A DNA stretch of 64,000 nt, from positions 20,665,968-20,729,967 of the forward strand of contig OY987263.1 in assembly GCA_963920665.1 (NCBI GenBank). The letters are read 5' to 3'. The stretch comes from Straminergon stramineum (lineage: Eukaryota; Streptophyta; Bryopsida; Hypnales; Calliergonaceae). The position numbers and the translations under genes are program-made. A model generated the notes under the pieces. That model was not told the origin of the DNA. It worked only from the letters and a program-made list of their open reading frames with translations, and did not search any database. How positions within the stretch are numbered: position 1 is the first letter of the stretch; each line of letters starts with the position of its first letter. This document shows positions 50,503-60,958 of the stretch, one piece after another.

Positions 50503-51594
50503 ACTGTCTAAACCCTCATAGTACATCTCCAAAATCTTGGGAATCAAATGATGTTTCCTGCTCACCTATCGGAGTGACTGAACTTGACATTTTGTCTCTT
50601 TGGAGAGAGATTATTTTCTGTATACAAAAGTTGAAGTAAACCTTAGATAGCTTTTACAAGAACATATTGAATGTCCTCTATAGAATACTTAGCCAAAGAA
50701 ATCGTACATTGTATAAGGATTTGCATGTGACGGTTCTTCATCTTTAAATGATCAAGTGGCTAATTTTGAGTCCATAAATGATAGAAACTCTCTACACAGG
50801 ATAGAAGAGCATCTCTTCATCTTGTAAATTTTGTAGTGTAAGAAGGGGTGGTCCTCCTTGGAAAGTTTACTTCCAAAGACCGCATCTATAATTTGTAACT
50901 TAACAATTTACAACGTCTAAGAAAGATGATTTCGAAGGTGTCCCACTTGTCCATTTCGAAATTTCTTGTATCTTGTGGGTGACCAATTTTGAAGGATTGG
51001 CATGCAAAAAAAAGAAATGATAGCATTCAAACACCCTTGATGGTTTGAACAATGTCTTCATCAAGGACAACAATCTTTTGACTTGATGTGCATATGCTTC
51101 ATTTATTGTTCATTTCAATGTGCTCTGCAACATGTATGTTTGCATTTATGACCTCTTCCACCCCAAAAGGGTTTAGGGTTGTGTAAAAAAGCCAAATTCA
51201 TGTTCACTGTAGAGCAAACTTGAAGAAATTAGAAAAAGACTTTGGACACTTCTAAAGTAACCTCTATAATATTATTATGCAATGGTAGAATGTAAGTATT
51301 TCAAGTTCTCCCTTTTTGTTTCAATAGAAGTCAATCATGTCCCGTACTTTTATATTTCTGATTCCCTTTTTCTGTTTTGGCCCATTCCTTTTTTTTCTTT
51401 GTGAACATTGTAGACATATATTTGGAACCATAAAGAAACAAGTCAAAATCTAATTCCACATTCTAGACCATATCATAGTGGTCTTATGATTTTATTTGAA
51501 AGCAAGCGAAATAGAAGTGGAAAGTTGTAATGCCAATGTTTCTACCCTATATGAAGGTTTCTTTTAGCTATTATTTATGATGGTCCATCCTTTT

Positions 51595-51845
51595 TGGACC
51601 CGCGGTCACCCAGGACCAACGGTCGCCTCCACACCAACAGTCGCCTCCATCCGCATGCACCTCTGAAACCCGCAGTCACCCCAACCCACAATAGCCCCCT
51701 CTTACAGTCGCCCCCTCCCGCAGTCGCCTCCATACCCATGATCGCCCCATACCCGCGGTCGCCCGTTTCGCATGCGCCAGACCCGCACGCGCCCCAAGGC
51801 GACCTTGGATACTTAAGCGGTCGCCCAGACCCGCGGTCACCATTC
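51595..51845 (+). repeat. GC-rich array A5 upstream of kinase-like gene (left copy)
   Basis: About ten copies of ACCCGCGGTCGCCC variants. It is followed by the leader TTTCATCCACCTTGAAGTGG at 51863 and then the kinase-like ATG at 51988. The right copy of this array is less than half as long (62120-62235), so copy number varies. Confidence 0.85.
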
Positions 51846-51987
51846 TTGATCTTGCGCATTGGCTTTCATCCACCTTGAAGTGGTTGCATGCGTGCTCGTG
51901 GGCCAAGGTGATTTCAGAAGGGGAAGTTTTTGCCCATTTTTCTCTCCAAGTTCAAGTCAAGAACGCCTCGTTTTTCAAAAGAGGACC

Positions 51988-53577
51988 ATGTCTACTTCAA
52001 AGGAAGGAAGTAGTACGGGTTGGATATCGGCTTGGGAGAAGGACCTTAATAATCCTGCAGCATTTGTTGTAGATATAACTACCAAGGAGGTAATTGGGGG
52101 TGCCGGACCATCCAAGACAAAGAAGTCCAAGATAGCACACGATAAGGACCCTACCTATCCTCCAACACGATATACGACCTATGCGCATGAGGCTTGTCTC
52201 CAATGGTATGAGGAAAAAAGTGTACAATATTTGGAGAGGAAATACTTGAGAAATAAAGAGGCAGGCATCCAATCCTTGAAGGATGAGTTGGAGGAATTTA
52301 TTATAAGGAAATGCAAGGAATCTTCGGACTATGCAGATGTGGATGAAGTGTATTTCAACCAATGGCAAACGTGGATTGGCAATTGCCTACAAACTGGTAT
52401 ATTCAACACCAAGAAGTTGATGCTTGAGTTGCGACCTATAGTGCCTGGATTTGGAGAAACGGATAGGGCCCAGGAGTTCCGTGAGAAGATGGATTGGTGG
52501 CAAATTGCAGCAAAAAGATTGTCAAGGTCTGAAGCTAGGGGTATGGGGTGGCAGACGAATGCATTGAAGGCTGCATTTACAAGAGATAGTGGTTCATGTA
52601 TCATGTGGGTCTACTCAGAGGCCAAGGTGGTCCCACTTACTGGATTTGACCGTCAAGGAGGATATGCAAAGGTGCGCAAGGTACGCATTGAAGGGATGTC
52701 CACGATCCCAGCACATGTACATTTTGCGGGGAAATTGTCAAAGCAAAGGAACAAACGCGATGCGAGGGTGGAACGGTTAGTGGAGGCTTTGGTATGCCCG
52801 TTGAATCATCCGGCCATTATTAAATTCCTAGTTGTCCATGACCAAACAATGGAAGCATACACTTTGTGGTGGAATGGTGGTAATTTCAAAGAGTTGCTTC
52901 ATTTGAATGAGAAGGTGGTGTTGCATGCGGAATGGCATGAAATCAAGTTGGTCAAGCAACTTACAGGCCAGCAACAAAAAGAAATTAGCCTCTTTCGAAG
53001 ACACAAGGCGAAGTTGGTGTGGGCCTTGGTTTATGTGACAAGTCTCGTGCACAATGCAGGGGTGCTGCACAATGACTTGTCACCTGTGAACATATTGTTG
53101 CATTATCCCCCCTTCTCGAACGAAGAGATCAACATTGGGATTTGTGAATGGGGAATTACAAGTCATATTCAAGAAGGAGCACCCTCGCATTTTGGATATG
53201 AAAAACAGGAAAAACTTGATGTTGAGAGGATGGGCCGTTGGTGGGCAGCTCCAAAGTTGTTCTATTTGTTTGGGCCAGAGGGTTCAGATACGATTCTAGA
53301 TGCGATGAAAGCGACCTACAAATATTTAGTGAAGTCCAACTCTTATTCGATTGGAAAGTTGACCCAACGCATGAACATAGAACACATGGTTGAATACAAC
53401 AAGGACTTATTTAGAAATCATGAGTCGTCAAGGTACTTTGCCATGAAGTTACGTGAACTAGCTGATCCTAATGTTAACAAAAGACCAACATGTGCGCAAG
53501 TGGTGGACCTCCTCATGGGTAAACCATGGTTCATGAAACCACCCGAATTTGTCTTTCAGGACTCTGTCCTCTCATAA
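51988..53577 (+). CDS. Divergent protein-kinase-like protein, intact, 529 residues (left copy)
   Basis: The frame from ATG 51988 to TAA 53575-53577 has no stops. The frame is open further upstream through the leader, but this ATG fits the context and is conserved in the second copy. Residues 1-215 form a helical, charged N-terminal region. The kinase-like domain spans about 218-525: Gly-rich loop GGYAKVRKV at 224-232, a possible beta-3 Lys in HFAGKLSK, HPAIIKFLVVHD, catalytic loop HNDLSPVNIL with Asp 363 and Asn 368, and EWG at 387-389 where active kinases have DFG. WAAPKLFYLFGPEG corresponds to the APE region. The HND and Asn residues argue for retained nucleotide binding, while Glu for Asp in DFG leaves catalysis uncertain. 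Its array, leader and inverted duplicate suggest it is carried by, or behaves like, a mobile family. Confidence 0.75.
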   Translation: MSTSKEGSSTGWISAWEKDLNNPAAFVVDITTKEVIGGAGPSKTKKSKIAHDKDPTYPPTRYTTYAHEACLQWYEEKSVQYLERKYLRNKEAGIQSLKDELEEFIIRKCKESSDYADVDEVYFNQWQTWIGNCLQTGIFNTKKLMLELRPIVPGFGETDRAQEFREKMDWWQIAAKRLSRSEARGMGWQTNALKAAFTRDSGSCIMWVYSEAKVVPLTGFDRQGGYAKVRKVRIEGMSTIPAHVHFAGKLSKQRNKRDARVERLVEALVCPLNHPAIIKFLVVHDQTMEAYTLWWNGGNFKELLHLNEKVVLHAEWHEIKLVKQLTGQQQKEISLFRRHKAKLVWALVYVTSLVHNAGVLHNDLSPVNILLHYPPFSNEEINIGICEWGITSHIQEGAPSHFGYEKQEKLDVERMGRWWAAPKLFYLFGPEGSDTILDAMKATYKYLVKSNSYSIGKLTQRMNIEHMVEYNKDLFRNHESSRYFAMKLRELADPNVNKRPTCAQVVDLLMGKPWFMKPPEFVFQDSVLS

Positions 53578-53847
53578 GATTTGATGTAATAGTTTTCTAG
53601 TGGGAATAGTAATGTTGGCCACCTTTTGTGCATCTCATTTTGGAAAAGCAATGCAAGTGTATAAACTATTTTTAATGTGAAGTGCATGTTTAGACCCAAA
53701 ATATTGAGTATTGTACATACACATCACCTACTTGCATGCATTTGGGTTTGAATATGAATTCTTTGCATGGTTCATTTGGGGGTAAGGCAATCTAATTGTT
53801 AAGGCAATCTAATTTCACTATTCAATGAAGGTATGTGTTGTCGCAGT

Positions 53848-54150
53848 CGGGGGTTTGGGACCCGCGGTCGCCCTAGACCCACACGCCCCCCCCAGTCGTA
53901 GTTGCCCCAGACCCACACGCGCCCCCAGTTGCGGTTGTGCGAGACCCGCGGTCGCCCAGACCCACATGCGCCCCCAGTTGGGGTTCCCCTCACCCGTGGT
54001 CGCCCCAGACCCGCAGTCGCCATCACCCGCGGTTGTTGGTGGTGGTCCTAGACCCGCGGTCGCCTTCCCGACCCGCACGCGCCCCATCCAGAGTCGTGCT
54101 CGCCTTGAGGCGACTGCAGGTACAAAATCGGAGCCCAAACCTGCAGTCTC
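53848..54150 (+). repeat. GC-rich array A6 with leader, upstream of a truncated WCHI 5' end
   Basis: About a dozen ACCCGCGGTCGCCC-type and ACCCGCACGCGCCCC-type units. It is followed by the leader TTATCCACCTAGAAGTGG at 54178 and by a start codon at 54448. Its counterpart in the right arm would fall inside the N gap. Confidence 0.8.
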
Positions 54151-54447
54151 CCGTCTTTCCCTTTTGCCCTTGTCTTTTATCCACCTAGAAGTGGCTAATT
54201 GCAGGCTTGAGAGGGGAGGTGGGTGTTGTGAAGAGGATATTCTATGTCTCCTCATGTCACTTTCATCCATTGATTGTAAATCACGCCGAATTGTTTGAAA
54301 CTTGATTGTGATTGTAAATGTTCATGTTGATGTATTTGTAAATGTGAATTACCACGAGGTAATAGATTTAAGTTTGTACAACAAGGTTTTAGGCTTGGTA
54401 TATTTGGCATAGTATCCGAGTAGAATTGATCGTATAGATTGAGCACT

Positions 54448-54585
54448 ATGGAGAATGAGCCCCCACCATTGACACCTACCACAATCAAACGCCTTACACG
54501 ACAAGAGATGAAGCTCATCTGTGCATGGTTGTTCCGGCGGATAGTTCGACAACTCGACGAACATGACGTCCAACACGTCAAGTAG
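54448..54585 (+). pseudogene. Truncated 5' end of a WCHI-family gene
   Basis: The frame begins MENEPPPLTPTTIKRLTRQE. Its first 24 codons match the start of the 60581-59160 gene, then it diverges abruptly at 54515 and stops at TAG 54583-54585. The rest of the gene is absent. In the 60581 copy the codon equivalent to the Arg in LTRQE is TGA, which directly shows an Arg-to-stop C-to-T change. Confidence 0.65.
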
Positions 54586-54706
54586 ACCCTCTTGTCCGTC
54601 TAATAGAGTCAAACTTACCTTTGACTTTTAAAAAAAAATTTACCCTGCCCGTGAGGCCACCTGGATGCCATGTGGCTGACACGTGTCTTCCACGTAGCAT
54701 CCTAAA

Positions 54707-54795
54707 GGGGCGCATGCAGGTGTAGGCGACCTCGGGTTTGGGCGACCACGGGTGTGGGCGACTTCGGGTTCAGGCTGGTGGGCGACCGCGGGTGT
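54707..54795 (-). repeat. Short GC-rich array A7
   Basis: Four or five GGGCGACCxCGGGT-type units, facing away from array A8, which starts 70 bp to the right in the opposite orientation. No gene is seen downstream of A7 in its sense direction. Confidence 0.7.
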
Positions 54796-54865
54796 CGAGT
54801 ACGTGGCAAGCTGCGAAGCAAAGATATGAAGTGAGAACCCAAAGAGAAGTAACGCCCCACAATTA

Positions 54866-55195
54866 CCCGCGGTCGCCCCCAAAGACCCGCAGTTGCCTCC
54901 CAAGGCACCCGCACGCGCCCCAAAGACCTGCAGTCGCCCCCCAAGGCACTTGCACGCGCCTTTGTAACTGCAGTCGCCCCCCAAAAGACCCGCACGCGCC
55001 CTTGTACCCGAGGTCGCCCCTCCCAGGACCCGCACGTGCCCTTGGACCCGCAGTCGCCTCCTCGAACCCGAATGCGCCCTACCAGACCCGTAGTCGCTCC
55101 TCGAGATCCGTGCGCGCCCCCTGGAGACCGCGGGTTCAACCAGTGGTCGCCCACCCGCACGCGCCCCATGACCAACTCTCACCCGCGCTCGCCCC
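54866..55195 (+). repeat. GC-rich array A8 upstream of the WCHI-RING gene
   Basis: About a dozen ACCCGCGGTCGCCCC and ACCCGCACGCGCCC units. A leader-like CTTTAGTGGCTACATGCGTG follows at 55259, and the start codon is at 55390. Confidence 0.85.
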
Positions 55196-55389
55196 ATCTA
55201 TTTATCCACTCGCCAAGACCTTTTGGGCACCTTTCATTGAGGCTTCTTGTCTTGTATCCTTTAGTGGCTACATGCGTGAACCTTGATTATTTACTATTTA
55301 TTACATTCATCCACCCTTCTTACCTTAGTAGTTGTGGACCACCTAAACTCCCAAAAGAGTTTTTTGAGCCTTGGACACGACAATCATTG

Positions 55390-57882
55390 ATGGCCACTGA
55401 AGTTAACAATGCTAGGGCATTGCCTATCTCCGCAGCTGCACAGACCGCCGGGGCATTACGGAAGGCTGCCAAAGACAAACATCGCAAGCGTAGGGGCACT
55501 ATTCATCGGAAGCGATTGCACGTGCTCAATAGTGAAGCCCACCTTGCTTTTAAGGGTTGGAATGAAGAACCAGAGCCTTGGACAATACAGACCTGTGAAG
55601 ACTACATCAAGTGGTGCCACATCGGCAAGTTCTTTCCTTTATGGCGTCATCATTATAATCGGCACACCAATAAGGCCAACTTGAAGTACTGTGAGAATCC
55701 AGCATTCCTTCAAAGATGCATTGAATTGTGGCAAGTCCTCTACAAAACCGCCTTTGTAGATAGGAACAAGGTCCCCCTCTTCCTTGCTAGAGGAGCATAT
55801 GCTGAGGTCGCTCTAAACAAGGAGGTTGATTGGAGCACAATCAAGGGAAGTACGTATGTCACTCGTCCAGAGAGTGGTTTCATCCCAAAAGGAGTTTTAG
55901 CTTTTCCTGAGGGGGGACTCGGTCCTATTCGAAGTGCATACAAAACGCAAACCCCTACCACTGAGCTTGACATTGAGGAGTTTCAAGAAGATGATGACTC
56001 TGATGGTACGCGCGTCCATAGGGTCATATGAATCGTGGAGCAATCTGTTTGCCCCAATGAGGTTCAAAATGAAGTTGTAGAAGGACCCGCGACATCCACG
56101 GGACAACGACCAAGGCAACCATCTAGAGTACGGCGTTCAACAACACGAGTGGGACCCGCATCGATTCCAACTATAGTTCCTAACCCATCGCTGCCAACAC
56201 AACGCACAAATGACGTCTTCGACTTTGGGCCTGATGAGGACACGGCTATGGAAGAAACTAACCGTGTTCCCATTTCTCCATCAACAATGGGCTCAAGCCA
56301 TGACATTATGACTTTGGCAAAAGCTCTGGACCTCCTCAAGACCAAAGATGTTGAAATTTCTTCACTACAGAATGAAATGAGGAAATTGCGATGTGAGTGT
56401 GAACAAAAAAGTACACTCATCTCTCAACAAACTACAGAACTGCAATGCCTCCGTGAGAAAGACCTTGACACTTTCACTTTGTCGGATATGGATGACGCCT
56501 TTGTTGAGCAGAACCTCCAAAATGTGGACAAGGTTGTGGGGGACCTTACCAACCATATCCTTGAGCGTTCTCCTCTTGCCAAGCGCACTAGATGCTCCCC
56601 CATCATTCCAAATACACTTCCTACTATTGTCACAAGATATACTACCAATGACACAATTGACCTCAATGGGACCCAAGACTCTCTTTCGTTTCCTGTGGTT
56701 CCATCAATTATTTAATTGGAGAAAGACCATGGACTTCAAGAAGAAAATAAGATGCTTTGAAGAAAGTTGGTTGAGTTGACTACCACATACTACCATTGGA
56801 AGGTCGCCTGCATTCTCTCCGTGGATAGATCCCAACAAGTTGCGAAGGAGCTAGAGAAAGTTTCTAGAAACTTTGTTGCAAATGCTCCTAAACGTGAGAA
56901 TGGACTGACGTCATGGGCATTGTTGGAGGACATGTTTCCCAATAACATGTGCATGGTGGAATTGTCACAAAAGGAGGTCATAGATTGGAGCAAAAATGGT
57001 TGGGACCACCAAAACCAAATGTCTAGCCACATAGAAGAGAAGAAACAAATGCTATTGTGGCCCAAGCCTGCACCTTTTGTTTTGGACCATACCAAATGCC
57101 CCATATGTCTTGAACAATTTGGCCTCGAAGGGGGTTGGGCACTAGGATCTTGTGCGCATGTATACCACCCCCAATGTCTCATCACACAATGCTTGATTAG
57201 ATGACGTTGTGTGATTTGTTCAGCACCATTCCATGATCGCCTATATACCATGTTCAACTTGACGACCTACATGCCTCCTTCTTGGGAACACACACGTGAT
57301 ACTACGGCTGACACAACCTTATGGGGCCGAGATTTGGTTTGGAGTTGGCGAGAAGGACAACATGATCAAGAAAAAGGACCTACTAGCTCGCAATTGAATT
57401 GGGAAATAGACCCAGACGAAATTGCCACAGTTGCACCAAGGCTCATGGGAAAGGGGCCACAAAACGAAGGGAGGAGGGCATTCTTCTTCCAATGCCTTGG
57501 TGGATATTGGGACAAGACCTCCTCAACCTTCAAGTGGGGTCCTCATCCGCAACAACACCGTTGGAATTTAGAAGGAGAAAGGGTGGCTAATCAAGATGAT
57601 AGTGCCTCCCTAGAAGACTTGACTAGTATGGCTTACCTGGACTCTACATATGGACCATATTACCAAATTCAAGCACTTGACTACTTGTTGGAAGCACATT
57701 CTCCGCAAACAACAAGGACCCTCCAAGCTCTACAGGACTCCAACGTGTTGCAATCAATTTTGAAGGTAGACGGACCAGCTTCACGAACCCGTGCAAAGCG
57801 AAAGCTAGGGGTTGGGGAAGCATCGACCTACGAAGAAGGTGAAGGAAGTGGCTCTCAAAACAACCCAAATGTAATTGACTAG
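55390..57882 (+). pseudogene. WCHI-family protein with RING-H2 finger, four in-frame stops
   Basis: One frame, about 830 codons, runs from ATG 55390 to TAG 57880-57882 with no frameshift. It is interrupted by TGA 56029, TAA 56713, TGA 56758 and TGA 57202. The core at about residues 53-155 has FKGWNEEPEPW, TCEDYIKWCHIGKFFPLWRH, NKANLKYCENPAFLQRCIEL and YAEVALNKEVDWSTIK. A coiled-coil-like Glu/Gln-rich region follows. A complete RING-H2 pattern is centred at 57098-57220: CPIC, 14 residues, CAHVYHPQC, 11 residues (one of them the TGA at 57202), then CVIC. RING-H2 domains are usually ubiquitin E3 ligases (family knowledge). The last 220 codons are unrecognised. If translation needed all four stops to be read through it would be unlikely, so I call it a pseudogene. 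Confidence 0.72.
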
Positions 57883-59159
57883 ACATTCGTAGGAATCATG
57901 CAATTTAGCCTTACCTCCCATCATAATAGATGACAAGTAAGGGTTAGGTTTTAGTTACACTACGTTTCTAGTTGTTTTGGCAAGTACGATGGAGTGGTTT
58001 AGGGTTTGCTTCTTTCATTCCACTTCTACGACTTCCTAGCATACCTATGTACGACAATTCCATATGGCATTGATTTTTATTTAATACTACCTTTTTTTCC
58101 TCTCTACCAAAGCACCAATTTCTGAAATCATGTCGAGAATGATCTTTTCGAGTTCTTCCAAAAATAGTTTGTATGAATCAAATCAACAAAGCTCCTAAAG
58201 TTTAACTTTTCAAATTAATTTCCACTTGCATTGAGAAGAAAACTAGGTCACTACTCACTAAGTGGAGCATCATTGTCCAATTGGATATTTCCTTTCATAT
58301 TCTTTAAAATCGTGAGGTTCTAATTATACGAAGCTTTTCCTCTAAGCTTTCAAGATACTTGGCCAAAGAAGGAATAAAAGGGGTTCAAATACAACATGCC
58401 CCTTTTCGTGGATGTTGACTTGTTGACTTCACATTACCATACCTTCAAATGGTTCACCCTGTCCTTGGAGGTCAAAATTTTGATTCATAAAAAACATCAG
58501 TAGGCCAACTTTCATATAAAACCTACCTAATTCCTCAATATCCATTGTAATTTTCTTCAAATTACGCTAAAGCTAGAATTCTAAAAAATCCTATATACAA
58601 GGAGGAACAATGCACCAAATCACCCGAGACAAATAAGCTCAATAAATTTCCTCGATTAATATGGTATTTGGGGCATAATTGGTTTTTCTTTCTCCACTAT
58701 TCATATGAAAATCATTAATACAAGTTGTACTGTAGATTTCATGACGACATTCTCACAAAATAGTGAAAATACTATGTCAACTTTTACAGTCAAGAATCAA
58801 GAACTTCCCATCAATCCATGTTCCTATTCGATTGTAATTATGTGCAAGAATCCCATTCCATTCATCATACCATCACCTTCTCCCAAAACATGAGAGAGAC
58901 ATATTCATCCATATAGAAAAGTTGTAAGATCCCAAAATGGTGTGGCATTTCCTCCCTTCCATGCACACCACTAGTGTGCCCACATCAATTTAACTATTCT
59001 AGTACACACATTGCTTCAAGACACCATATACATTGTTTTATCTCAAAACATTGCATTTCTTTATAACACCAGGATAGGCACAAAATACAAAATAATCATG
59101 ATGAAAGTATTTATACTCATTGTATTCCTAGGTATTTAATTTTGTGTTGAGGTAGTCCT
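57883..59159. other. Intergenic between two convergent WCHI genes, nothing recognised
   Basis: AT-rich sequence with no frame carrying a recognisable motif. It serves as 3' flank of both convergent genes. Confidence 0.35.
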
Positions 59160-60581
59160 TCAAAATGGGCTCTGGACCCATTTGTTGTAATTCTGCATCA
59201 GACTTCCTATGCTAGCTCTATTCCACTTATACCAATCCGAAAAAAACCGACTTTCTGCCCTCGAACCTTCCAACTCCGATACCATCAATGGTAATCTTTG
59301 CTCATGGAACTTCACCAACTTCTCAAGCGTTGCTACTTCTCCAGCAACACTACCATATGTTGAGGAAGAAGCCAAAAGCTCTACTTTTGGAACGTGCTGG
59401 ACAGCGGCCTCGTAATATTCTTTTTTCTTCTCTATTATTTGAAGTTCTAGGCTTCGCCTTTCATTCTAGGCCTGCTGACGTTTGCGGACAAGGGTTTCGA
59501 GTTTTGATTCCCATATCAAATAATGGTCCATTTTATACACCTTCCCACTCTTCATTTCCTTCAAATAAAAATCACGATTTCTTTTGAAGGAATCGAAGCC
59601 CTTGTCATTCTCTTCGATGACGTTCGTTATGGCCTTCAACCGTTGCTTCAACACCTCTACGAAAGTGGGATTCATTTCTTGCTCCTTCAAAGTTTTCAAT
59701 TGCTCGTTCTTTGCATGCAATGCTAATTTTGCACTTTCTATTTTGGCAAGCAACATTGCCTCTTCATTTTCTGAATCGCTTCCTCCACCACTCCCGTCAC
59801 CCTCTCGCAAAACGGGGTCCACTCTCCTAGCCACCCCATCATCCATGCCTTCTTCATCCGTATCTTGTACTATGATGGGCTCTTGAGCTGATTGTCCACT
59901 TTGGTCGACTCCCACATCCACAGCCAGCCTAGATTCTTGTATGGCAACCTCCTCCTCATCGTTGTGGAAAGAATGTCCATCGTATTCATGGGTGTGTAGA
60001 TCAGAGCTAGAAGTCTCTGACGAACAAATGACTTCCCACGCCTCACCTTGGATAACATCTTCTTTACATCCACAGGTTCATCTGGTGGTAAAATTTTTTG
60101 TAGTCTCCAGAATGATCGCAATAGGGACCTCCTTCAATGTTGACCAATCCACTTCCTTCTTCAACACATATTCAGCATACACCATTCTCACAAGAAAGAA
60201 ATAGAAATTGTTGTTTCGGTAAGTTGAGTCCTCCAAATACAAGTGCTTCCACACCTCACAACATCTAAGTATGAAGCCCTCATCCTTGGAGTATGCAAGA
60301 TTTACTTTGTTTTGCTTCAAATGCTCTTTGTGCCGACACAAGGGAAATAATTTGCTGATGTGGCACCAATCCACGTATTTGCAAACGGTTTTGTAACTCC
60401 AAGGCTCAGGTTCATTTCTCCAACCTTTAAATGCCTTAATCTTTGGATGGATCAAAATGGCCACACGCTTTTTGTGAATTTTACTAGACCGTTTCCGACC
60501 CTTGTCGCGGATGAGCTTCATCTCTTGTCATGTAAGGCATTTGATTGTGGCAAGCGTCAATGGTGGGGGCTCATTCTCCAT
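59160..60581 (-). pseudogene. WCHI-family protein, three in-frame stops
   Basis: A frame from ATG 60581 to TGA 59162-59160, about 473 codons, no frameshift, with internal TGA 60530, TGA 60080 and TAG 59468. The core reads FKGWRNEPEPW, TVCKYVDWCHISKLFPLCRH, NKVNLAYSKDEGFILRCCEV and YAEYVLKKEVDWSTLK. It is followed by an acidic linker (QDTDEEGMDD) and a coiled-coil-like C-terminal half (LHAKNEQLKTLKEQE). The first 24 codons lie inside the inverted duplication and the rest lies in its spacer. This places the recombination breakpoint within the gene. Confidence 0.65.
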
Positions 60582-60758
60582 AGTGCTCAATCTATACGAT
60601 CAATTCTACTCGGATACTATGCCAAATATACCAAGTCTAAAACCGTGGTTGTCCAAACTTAAATCTATTACCTCGTGGTAATTCACATTTACAAATACAT
60701 CAACATGAGCATTTACAATCACAATCAAGTTTCAAACAATTTAGTGTGATTTACAATC

Positions 60759-60958
60759 NNNNNNNNNNNNNNNNNNNNNNNNNNNNNNNNNNNNNNNNNN
60801 NNNNNNNNNNNNNNNNNNNNNNNNNNNNNNNNNNNNNNNNNNNNNNNNNNNNNNNNNNNNNNNNNNNNNNNNNNNNNNNNNNNNNNNNNNNNNNNNNNNN
60901 NNNNNNNNNNNNNNNNNNNNNNNNNNNNNNNNNNNNNNNNNNNNNNNNNNNNNNNNNN
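60759..60958. other. Assembly gap (200 N)
   Basis: Exactly 200 N, probably a fixed-size placeholder. By comparison with the left arm the missing sequence should be about 1.27 kb (equivalent to 53001-54271): the kinase C-terminal half and array A6. Confidence 0.97.

Larger units (their letters stand above)
50105..54515 (+). repeat. Left arm of a large inverted duplication (partner 60510-63722 and beyond)
   Basis: The unique sequence from the edge of array A4 to 54515 reappears in reverse complement from about 63720 down to 60510. The partner lacks 53001-54271, which is replaced by the N gap. The inner breakpoint is sharp: identity stops after ATGAAGCTCATC at 54515 / 60510. The arms carry a SINE, a hairpin, an array, the kinase-like gene and a WCHI 5' end. 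The arrays at the outer edges also match, so the duplication extends further out. Confidence 0.88.

Noticed and set aside
51859..51987. Extended start of the kinase-like protein at the leader
   Set aside because: It would start at a TTG and translate the conserved leader. ATG 51988 is present in both copies.
52329..53070. Minus-strand frames opposite the kinase-like gene
   Set aside because: They are antisense shadows of the coding frame with no motif of their own.
54640..55389. N-terminal extension of the WCHI-RING gene through array A8
   Set aside because: The frame is open only because the array lacks stops. The ATG at 55390 fits the family's start better.
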